Shown here one piece after another: positions 6,816 to 11,511 of a stretch of DNA of 11,511 bases. Positions within the stretch are counted from its first letter, which is position 1. Every line of letters begins with the position of its first letter. The stretch spans positions 1 through 11,511 of the forward strand of contig JAQBPC010000552.1 in assembly GCA_028287725.1 (NCBI GenBank), in the 5' to 3' direction. The notes below the pieces were generated by a model that saw only the letters and a program-made list of their open reading frames with translations, made no database searches and was not told where the DNA came from. The position numbers were made by a program, and so were the translations under genes. This DNA is from Chloroflexota bacterium (GTDB taxonomy: Bacteria; Chloroflexota; UBA5177; JANWHV01).

Positions 6816-8012
6816 ATGGCACGCAGACGGTTGGCACTGGTCCTCGCGGGTCTCTGCATCTTCGCCGGATTGGTCGGCATCCGTCAGGCGAACGGCGACC
6901 CATTCGACCACACGATTGCCATGAGCGGCGATCCGGTCGCCGTTGCCGTCGACAGCCAGACTCAACGCGCCTTCGTCATCAACGGCGCCGATTTTACCGT
7001 TAGCGTCATTGATACGGTCAGCGGTGAGGTGATCCGGTCGGTAGCGATCGGCACCGGCGCCAATACGCTTGCCGTGGTTGATCGAACGAATCGCGTGTTC
7101 GTACCCAACACCGGCGACAACACTGTGAGCATCCTCGATGCACGGTCGGGGCTCGTGCGACACACTGTAGCGCTAGGCTACTCACCAAGCCTCATAGCGG
7201 TCAATCATGCGTCGGGTCGGGTGTATGTCACCAACACGCCGAGCGCCACGCTGAGTATTCTGGACGGCAGCAGCGGAGCTCTCCTCCACACCGTTCCATT
7301 ACGAAGCGAGCCCCTTGCCATGGCGGTAAATACGGTGACCGGCCGGCTGTTCATCGCGGCCGGCGACAATACGGTACAGGCACGCGACGCCGAGACCGGG
7401 AAACTGCTGCACACCACGTCGGTTGGCGGGTTCCCCGCTGCAATTGGGGTCGACCCGCGCACGAGCCGTGTGTTCGTTGCCGACCCAACCCATGCCGCGG
7501 TGAAGATACTTGATGGACGGACGGGCGCCGTGCTGCGCGTCACGCACGTGGCCAAGAACCCGATCGCTCTTGTCACCTTGAACACGTTGGGTAGGGTAGC
7601 CGTGGCCAGTCTCTCCACCATGCCGAACGCCACCGGTCCCAGTGTAGTCAGCATCCTCGATGCCGGCACTGGGCAACTACTGCAAAGCCTGCCCATAAGT
7701 GCGGGCCCGCAAGCGTTGGCAGCGGATGACCGAGATGGGGCGGTGCTGGTGGATGTGGGGACCGCAATTCTCGAGATCGACGCGACGACCGGCGTTGTCA
7801 CGCATTCGCTACCCGTGCTCGGCATCCGCTTCACCGGTCAAGCCATGGCAGTCGACACGAGCACCGGCCATCTGTTCATCGTCAACTCAGACAACTCAAA
7901 CCCATCCACGAATGACAATGTCGTCGGCTGGGTGCATCAGTGGCTACCCTGGCTGCCGCATCGAGTCCCTTCGCCGTACGGGAGCATTAGCGAGTACGAC
8001 GCGCGCCGCTGA
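6816..8012 (+). CDS. Secreted YVTN-type beta-propeller protein
   Basis: Predicted exported protein of 398 residues built from about eight repeats of 40-45 residues with the YVTN/SMP-30-like pattern P-x-x-[IV]-A-V-x-x-x-[ST]-G-R-[VL]-[YF]-V-x-N...V-[SK]-I-[LI]-D-x-x-[ST]-G. Clear copies are RVFVPNTGDNTVSILD, RVYVTNTPSATLSILD and RLFIAAGDNTVQARD. The signal peptide is MARRRLALVLAGLCIFAG with a likely cleavage near ANG27. The in-frame GTG at 6801 is possible, but the ATG at 6816 is preferred: GGGA lies 5 bases upstream and it gives a clean signal peptide with an Arg-rich start. C14 is not in a proper lipobox. The ligand or partner cannot be read from sequence. It follows livF closely on the same strand and is probably co-transcribed. 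The C-terminus is Trp/Pro-rich (WVHQWLPWLPHR). Confidence 0.85.
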   Translation: MARRRLALVLAGLCIFAGLVGIRQANGDPFDHTIAMSGDPVAVAVDSQTQRAFVINGADFTVSVIDTVSGEVIRSVAIGTGANTLAVVDRTNRVFVPNTGDNTVSILDARSGLVRHTVALGYSPSLIAVNHASGRVYVTNTPSATLSILDGSSGALLHTVPLRSEPLAMAVNTVTGRLFIAAGDNTVQARDAETGKLLHTTSVGGFPAAIGVDPRTSRVFVADPTHAAVKILDGRTGAVLRVTHVAKNPIALVTLNTLGRVAVASLSTMPNATGPSVVSILDAGTGQLLQSLPISAGPQALAADDRDGAVLVDVGTAILEIDATTGVVTHSLPVLGIRFTGQAMAVDTSTGHLFIVNSDNSNPSTNDNVVGWVHQWLPWLPHRVPSPYGSISEYDARR

Positions 8013-8660
8013 TCAGTGTGGCGGCTGGCGATCCGGCGGCAGCTTCCTCAGGCTGAGGTGGGCGGTATCGTTGAACAGCGAGAGCACCCCGCCGTCTTCA
8101 TAGACCTCGATGACCGTGAGTGAGGCATTGTCCAGCCGCAGCTTCCAGACGTCGCTTGGACCAAGGTTCAGGAAAGAGGCGACGATTGCACGAAGGCTTC
8201 CACCGTGTGCTACAAGGAGAATGGTCGCGTCTTGTTCCTGATACTCGCGATTAATATCGTCGAGCACGCGCTCGACCCGCCGTTGCAGGTCACGCCGCGT
8301 CTCACCGCCTGGTGCGGCGTTTCGCGTGGGATCGGCGATAAAGTGCGCCCAGGAATCGGGGAACTGTTCCATGATCTGCGTGCGATTGAGGCCTTCCCAC
8401 CGACCGTAGCTCATCTCGTTAAGGTCAGGGGTCTCGTGCGTGGGGCAGAAATGCTGCTCAAGAATTATCCGAGCGGATTCCTTTGCCCTCGACAACGCGC
8501 TGGTATAGCAGACCGTGAACTGCTCTTCGCGCAATCGCTCGCGCAGCGCGGTAATCTGCAATTTGCCCTTTGGGCTCAGGGGAACGTCGAGCTGTCCCTG
8601 GTACACACCGTTGTGGTTCCATTCGGTGATACCGTGACGGACGAGAAATAGACGAATCAT
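8013..8660 (-). CDS. Histidine phosphatase family protein (phosphoglycerate mutase-like)
   Basis: Cytoplasmic phosphatase of the histidine phosphatase (RHG) superfamily, 215 residues. The catalytic LVRHGITEWN holds R8 and H9 (H9 is the phospho-acceptor). The second-half residues are R58 in TSALSRAKES, the acid E82 in LNEMSYGRWEG, and H152 in VAHGGSLRAI, so the active site is complete. The GRWEG form is typical of CobC/GpmB-like phosphatases rather than true phosphoglycerate mutase; the substrate (alpha-ribazole phosphate, a sugar phosphate or other) cannot be fixed, and no cobalamin genes are nearby. The ATG at 8660 follows an in-frame TGA by one codon, so it is the first start, yet no ribosome-binding site is seen before it. 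Its stop touches the propeller gene's stop within TGATCA. Confidence 0.92.
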   Translation of the reverse strand: MIRLFLVRHGITEWNHNGVYQGQLDVPLSPKGKLQITALRERLREEQFTVCYTSALSRAKESARIILEQHFCPTHETPDLNEMSYGRWEGLNRTQIMEQFPDSWAHFIADPTRNAAPGGETRRDLQRRVERVLDDINREYQEQDATILLVAHGGSLRAIVASFLNLGPSDVWKLRLDNASLTVIEVYEDGGVLSLFNDTAHLSLRKLPPDRQPPH

Positions 8661-8698
8661 GAGTCAATGGTAGCAGGTCGTTGTTGCGGTGGGCGCGG

Positions 8699-8714
8699 CG
8701 GCCATCCTTGGCCG
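8699..8714 (-). repeat. Short hairpin between the HD-GYP and phosphatase genes
   Basis: CGGCCA (8699-8704) and TGGCCG (8709-8714) pair perfectly around a four-base loop. It lies 39 bases upstream of the phosphatase start on the minus strand and 93 bases after the HD-GYP stop. No run of T follows on the minus strand. It may be a 5'-leader structure or chance in GC-rich DNA. The rest of 8661-8806 shows nothing clear. Confidence 0.3.
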
Positions 8715-8806
8715 GGCACGAATCGCGGCGAACAACCGGCTGAAGCACCATACTAATTGCCGGCACAACTATGCTGCCAGGGCGGTAGAGGAGGCCGAAG
8801 TCCGCT

Positions 8807-9436
8807 TTAGGCGGAAATGCTCCCCGCGTTTGCAGCCTGCTGTGGCGTTACCACCAATTGGCCATGCCGAACCAGCATCGGAAGCGCATCGCTGAGAAAC
8901 GCGGCGACGATTTCGCGATCCCATTGGGAACCGGCTTCCTGCGACAAGATGGCCATGGCCCTGGCAATGTACATGCCCTTGCGGTACGGCCGGTCGTGAA
9001 TCATAGCGTCGAAGCTGTCCGCAACCGCGATCACTCTCGAGCCAAACGGAATCGCCTGACCGCGAAGCCGTGTCGGATAGCCGGCCCCGTCGAATCGCTC
9101 ATGGTGATGCAATATCAGGTCGCCGACAGCCTGCAACTCGGGCGTATTCGCTAGATAGTCCGCACCGCGCTGCGAGTGGCTGCGTATGATGGACCATTCT
9201 TCATCATTTAAGGAGCCAGGCTTCGTCAAGATCTTCTCGGACAGCCCAAGCTTACCGATGTCGTGCAACCGAGCGGCAGTGATAATGGTGTTCGCCTCAT
9301 CCGCTGCGGTCCCCAGGGCATTCAACAGACTGGTGACATAAGTAGCCACGCGTCTGCTATGGCCGGGATTACCGGCGCCCGCATCGGCGGAGTCGGCGAC
9401 GCCGGTAAGTACAACCATCGATTGTTCAGGGATCAT
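8807..9436 (-). CDS. Stand-alone HD-GYP domain protein (putative c-di-GMP phosphodiesterase)
   Basis: Predicted cytoplasmic metal-dependent phosphodiesterase that would hydrolyse cyclic di-GMP, 209 residues and almost entirely catalytic domain. Metal and active-site residues in order: H26 (PGHSRRVATY), H58-D59 (RLHDIGKLGL), H87 (IRSHSQRGADYL), H110-H111-H112 with the GYP motif HHHERFDGAGYP (110-121), and D140 in VIAVADSFDAM, followed by DRPYRKG. All expected residues are present. There is no receiver, PAS or GAF sensor domain, unlike many HD-GYP proteins; only about 20 residues precede the domain. GGAG lies 6 bases before the ATG at 9436. Upstream on the same strand are the two small-protein genes. 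Some HD-GYP proteins act on cGAMP or oligonucleotides, so the substrate is inferred from family only. Confidence 0.92.
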   Translation of the reverse strand: MIPEQSMVVLTGVADSADAGAGNPGHSRRVATYVTSLLNALGTAADEANTIITAARLHDIGKLGLSEKILTKPGSLNDEEWSIIRSHSQRGADYLANTPELQAVGDLILHHHERFDGAGYPTRLRGQAIPFGSRVIAVADSFDAMIHDRPYRKGMYIARAMAILSQEAGSQWDREIVAAFLSDALPMLVRHGQLVVTPQQAANAGSISA

Positions 9437-9488
9437 GATGCTCCAAGGCCGTCGGGAATGCCGCGCGGACTACCAGTAGTTAAAAGGC

Positions 9489-9494
9489 TGTCAA
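9489..9494 (-). promoter_or_regulatory. Possible -35 box of the HD-GYP gene
   Basis: The minus strand reads a consensus TTGACA here, 53 bases upstream of the HD-GYP start. The best spaced -10 (TAGTCC, 9467-9472, spacer 16) is poor, so promoter activity is doubtful. It leaves open whether HD-GYP is transcribed alone or with the small genes upstream. The rest of 9437-9552 holds a 5-bp hairpin (9519-9534) without a run of T on the minus strand. Confidence 0.25.
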
Positions 9495-9552
9495 TCGTTC
9501 TAGAGGTTTCAACGCTGACGAGTTAGATTACTCGGGATTTTGCAATTTTCGG

Positions 9553-9840
9553 TTACGCGGACGACCCAGAGGTCCGTTGAATGTGCCCCTTGGCGCTAAC
9601 GCCAACATGCAAACTGTTTTCCGTCTTCGCCGGCATCGTCCCATATACGCGCCGGTGCAACGCCGTGGCGAATTCCGGCAAGCTTTTGGCTCGCAAGCCG
9701 ACAAGCGATTCTGCCATAAGCGGGCTAAAACCGGCTTCCAGCGCCGCAGCGCGTGGATCGGCCACCAACCGGGCACCAAAGGAGGCGTCCAGACTCGCCT
9801 GTATGATGAGTTGCTCGTATGTCCTGCGTAGCACGCTCAT
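9553..9840 (-). CDS. Small NHLP/Os1348-like RiPP-leader-type protein
   Basis: Protein of 95 residues with no signal peptide and no membrane segment. Residues 8-65 resemble short leader-domain proteins of the NHLP clan (Os1348/Franean1_4349 type): a first helix YEQLIIQASLDASFGARL, then VADPRAAALEAGFSPL, then a helix with LRAKSLPEFATAL. The order A-x-x-D-x-x-F-x-x-x-L-x-x-D-P-x-A-A...G-[FY]...E...L...[ST]-L-x-E-F-x-x-x-[LI] is what I recognise; I could not test it by search. The last 30 residues (from VYGT) are rich in Ser, Thr, Gly and Lys, have no Cys, and would be the core if this is a peptide precursor. The upstream site is G-rich (GGGGG) and very close to the ATG; a GTG two codons later (Val3) would be better spaced. 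It lies 83 bases after the repeat-peptide gene on the same strand. Confidence 0.6.
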   Translation of the reverse strand: MSVLRRTYEQLIIQASLDASFGARLVADPRAAALEAGFSPLMAESLVGLRAKSLPEFATALHRRVYGTMPAKTENSLHVGVSAKGHIQRTSGSSA

Positions 9841-9923
9841 GCCCCCTATTTCCTAGCCAGTACGGTCATGCTACGATGGTGAATGATGGAGCAAACATAT
9901 CCATTTCGATACCTGGTCTGGGC

Positions 9924-10154
9924 TTAATGGGGGAACGGCTGGGTGCCACTGCCATCGGCGAGCAAATGAACTGAGCTGAACGGCTGCGTGCCGCTGCCGT
10001 CGGCCACGAGGATCCCGGTCACTGCAAACGGCTGAGTACCGCTACCATCGGCGATTGGGCTGCCGTGTGTACGCGACGGTGACACATTCATTGCTGAGAC
10101 AATGGGGGCGACCGCTAGTGTGCACAGAGTGAGGGTGGCAACGAGCTTTCGCAT
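9924..10154 (-). CDS. Secreted repeat-peptide precursor with three ADGSGTQPF copies
   Basis: Predicted exported protein of 76 residues; I do not recognise a family. Residues 1-21 are a clear signal peptide (MRKLVATLTL, hydrophobic core, VSA cleavage site before Met22). The mature part of about 55 residues contains ADGSGTQPF three times, at 35-43, 51-59 and 66-74, each preceded by Ile, Val or Leu. The spacers are seven and six residues and differ (AVTGILV, SSVHLL); the protein ends PH after the third copy. Six of nine repeat codons vary synonymously (Asp, Gly, Ser, Gly, Thr, Phe) with no amino-acid change, so the repeats are not a recent duplication and the peptide appears conserved. An ideal AGGAGG (10163-10168) lies 8 bases upstream of the ATG. 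It is divergent from the STAND regulator. A secreted multi-copy signal peptide precursor is the favoured reading; a structural or ion-binding secreted peptide is the alternative. Confidence 0.8.
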   Translation of the reverse strand: MRKLVATLTLCTLAVAPIVSAMNVSPSRTHGSPIADGSGTQPFAVTGILVADGSGTQPFSSVHLLADGSGTQPFPH

Positions 10155-10162
10155 TGGTAAGT

Positions 10163-10168
10163 CCTCCT
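10163..10168 (-). promoter_or_regulatory. Ideal ribosome-binding site of the repeat-peptide gene
   Basis: The minus strand reads AGGAGG, 8 bases before the ATG at 10154. It is the strongest Shine-Dalgarno match in the window and supports that this short, unusual gene is really translated. Confidence 0.8.
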
Positions 10169-10194
10169 ACTTTCGTGTGTGGCGCACGTATGAC

Positions 10195-10213
10195 CGGGGA
10201 TGTAATCTCCCCG
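10195..10213. repeat. Inverted repeat upstream of the repeat-peptide gene
   Basis: CGGGGA (10195-10200) and TCCCCG (10208-10213) are perfect complements around seven bases, 41-59 bases upstream of the peptide ATG. This is where a promoter or its operator would be expected. Copies of TGGCGCAC flank it at 10180-10187 and 10231-10238, in the same orientation. No convincing -10/-35 pair for the peptide gene could be assigned. Confidence 0.4.
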
Positions 10214-10239
10214 CGCATAACGAAGCATTCTGGCGCACA

Positions 10240-10270
10240 TTGCCGAGCTGCTTCGGCTCACCACTACAAT
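10240..10270 (+). promoter_or_regulatory. Candidate promoter of the STAND regulator gene
   Basis: TACAAT (10265-10270) matches TATAAT at 5 of 6 positions. TTGCCG (10240-10245) matches TTGACA at 4 of 6 but the 19-base spacer is long. Start of transcription would be near 10277, giving a leader of about 57 bases. An imperfect inverted repeat GCCGA/TCGGC (10242-10257) overlaps the -35 box. Confidence 0.4.
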
Positions 10271-10278
10271 ACTTGGCA

Positions 10279-10298
10279 GAACGTTCCCAAAACGTTCC
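10279..10298. promoter_or_regulatory. Tandem AACGTTCC boxes, putative operator
   Basis: AACGTTCC occurs at 10280-10287 and again at 10291-10298, an 11-base step that puts both on one face of the helix. Read on the minus strand they are two GGAACGTT boxes pointing toward the peptide gene. The first extends to the perfect palindrome GAACGTTC (10279-10286). MalT-type regulators are known to bind short direct repeats, so these are candidate sites for the adjacent regulator. They fall just downstream of the regulator's predicted start of transcription. Confidence 0.5.
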
Positions 10299-10333
10299 AC
10301 GATTTTTAGCGTGTGTACCGGGACTAGTGCAGT

Positions 10334-11511
10334 ATGCAAACTGCTGATCTCGCGAAGTTCCCTCGTAGCAAGATCGGTCCGCCACACCAGCCTCGTGCTC
10401 CTATTGAGCGGCGCCGCCTGCTCGAGCAGCTCGATTCCGGCGCGCAATTGGTGCTCGTCATCGCTCCCGCAGGATCGGGAAAGACATCATTGCTCGCCTC
10501 CTGGGTCAACGAACACAAAGCGGGCGGCGGCACGGCAGCAGACATCAACTCGTCCGAGCGGCCGTTTGTCTGGTATGGTCTCGATCCGTCCGACCAGGAC
10601 CCAGCGCGCATGGTCGACGGCTTGGCGGCGGCAGCTGAATTCTCCTTACCGGGAGCCGGCGCCGCCGCGAGGAGCATGCTTGCCGGCGGAGCAGGACCAT
10701 ACGCCGCACTTGCCGCGCTTCTGGCAGCCTTCGAGCAGATGACGGCGGCCACGCTCATACTCGATAATTGCCACCACATCAACGGCGCGCGTAGCGCTGA
10801 GGCGATTCTGGAACACATCACGCGGAACTGCCCTCCATCGTTGCGACTGGTGATGTCGAGCCGAGGCATTCCGTTACTGCCGGCACTCTCCGCTGTTGCC
10901 TCTGGGCAGCTTCGCACGATCGGGCGCGACGACCTTCAGTTCCGCACTGACGAAGCATCAGTTCTGCTTGCTCAGTATGGTCTACCGGAGGCCGCCGTAC
11001 CTGAGCTACTACGTTCTTCGCGAGGCTGGGCAATGGGCCTTTTGCTGCACGCGCATACCCACATGGGAAACGTCACATTCTTACAGCGACCGTCGGAAGC
11101 ACTGGCGGAGTACCTGATGGTTCAGGTAGTTGACAGCCTGCCGGATCTGACGCGTAAGTTCCTATTGGAAAGCGCATTACTCGGCACGTTCGATGCCGCC
11201 ACTGCCGACACCGTCCTCGAGCGCAGCGATAGCTGGGTGCAGATTGATTCCGTGGTACGGCACGGACTGTTCCTCGACGTCTACGCCGGCTCGACCGGCC
11301 CTGCGGTCAGGTACCACGATCTATTCGGCGAGGCGTTGGCCGAAACCCTACGACGTTCCGCGCCAGAACGGTTTATTGCGATACACACGCGCGCATGCGA
11401 GTTCCATAGCGACGATCCCCACCGCGCGCTTGGCCACAGCGCGATGCTAGCGGACCCAGTTCACCTTGCCGGACAGCTCGATATCTTCTTACCAACGTTG
11501 CGACGCCAGGG
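10334..11511 (+). CDS. MalT/LAL-type STAND NTPase regulator, C-terminus outside window
   Basis: Large ligand-responsive regulator of the STAND class; the first 392 residues are seen. The N-terminus has the family opening SKIGPP...IERRRLLEQL (12-33), then Walker A APAGSGKTS (44-52), the post-Walker strand FVWYGLDPSDQDP (78-90), Walker B LILDNCHHI (141-149, Asn where LAL proteins often have a second Asp), the sensor strand LRLVMSSRGIPLLP, the DLQFRTDEASVLL winged-helix entry, RGWAMGLLL and the FLLESALLGTF helix. The family normally continues with TPR-like repeats that bind an inducer and a C-terminal LuxR-type HTH or a BTAD domain; these would lie past the right edge. The ATG at 10334 is the first in-frame start after TAG at 10325, with only a weak GGGA upstream. 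Divergent from the repeat-peptide gene, it is a candidate receptor or regulator for it. Confidence 0.88.
   Translation, partial: MQTADLAKFPRSKIGPPHQPRAPIERRRLLEQLDSGAQLVLVIAPAGSGKTSLLASWVNEHKAGGGTAADINSSERPFVWYGLDPSDQDPARMVDGLAAAAEFSLPGAGAAARSMLAGGAGPYAALAALLAAFEQMTAATLILDNCHHINGARSAEAILEHITRNCPPSLRLVMSSRGIPLLPALSAVASGQLRTIGRDDLQFRTDEASVLLAQYGLPEAAVPELLRSSRGWAMGLLLHAHTHMGNVTFLQRPSEALAEYLMVQVVDSLPDLTRKFLLESALLGTFDAATADTVLERSDSWVQIDSVVRHGLFLDVYAGSTGPAVRYHDLFGEALAETLRRSAPERFIAIHTRACEFHSDDPHRALGHSAMLADPVHLAGQLDIFLPTLRRQ

Noticed and set aside
8458..8766. 102-residue minus-strand open frame between HD-GYP and phosphatase
   Set aside because: It overlaps the 5' third of the histidine phosphatase in another frame and has shadow-like composition.
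9519..9550. CGAGT/ACTCG hairpin with a following T-rich stretch as a terminator
   Set aside because: The T-rich side faces the plus strand, where no gene ends; on the minus strand no run of T follows the stem.
9927..10052. The repeats as a CRISPR-like or satellite DNA array
   Set aside because: Copies are identical only as protein; the DNA differs at synonymous sites, spacing is not constant (16 and 15 codons) and they lie in frame in a signal-peptide gene.
9927..10052. DGSGT as a calcium-binding EF-hand or thrombospondin-type loop
   Set aside because: Only one acidic residue per repeat is present and the loop lacks the further Asp/Asn ligands these folds need; kept only as a weak alternative.

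Overview
The window is a GC-rich bacterial chromosome segment with tightly packed genes. A Hanks-type Ser/Thr kinase, an HD-GYP protein, a large MalT/LAL-type STAND regulator, a YVTN beta-propeller and an NHLP-leader-like small protein occur together, which suggests a Chloroflexota-type (or related Terrabacteria) soil or thermophilic bacterium. The phylum is an inference; no marker gene is present to fix it.

Layout. (1) Positions 1-1021, minus strand: N-terminal 340 residues of a PknB-like Ser/Thr kinase that runs off the left edge. (2) 1022-1594: divergent regulatory region with two inverted repeats and a good sigma-70-like promoter (TTGACA-17-TATATG). (3) 1595-8012, plus strand: a complete branched-chain amino-acid-type ABC importer in the order livK-livH-livM-livG-livF, followed 39 bases later by a secreted YVTN beta-propeller protein, probably in the same transcript. 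A perfect 13-bp inverted repeat lies between livK and livH. (4) 8013-10154, minus strand: a co-directional series that reads, in transcription order, a secreted 76-residue peptide precursor, a 95-residue NHLP/Os1348-like small protein, a stand-alone HD-GYP phosphodiesterase and a histidine phosphatase. The phosphatase converges on the propeller gene, with both stop codons inside one TGATCA. (5) 10155-10333: divergent control region with tandem AACGTTCC boxes. (6) 10334-11511, plus strand: N-terminal 392 residues of a MalT/LAL-type STAND NTPase regulator that runs off the right edge.

The most interesting element is the 76-residue secreted protein. It has a clean signal peptide, an ideal AGGAGG ribosome-binding site, and three exact copies of the nonapeptide ADGSGTQPF, each after an Ile, Val or Leu. 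Six of the nine codons vary synonymously between copies with no amino-acid change, so the peptide itself appears to be under selection. It is divergently transcribed from the STAND regulator across a 179-bp region with tandem operator-like boxes. This layout fits a multi-copy peptide signal precursor next to its receptor or regulator, perhaps with downstream c-di-GMP turnover (HD-GYP). That functional reading is a hypothesis; the repeats, signal peptide and gene arrangement are directly visible.
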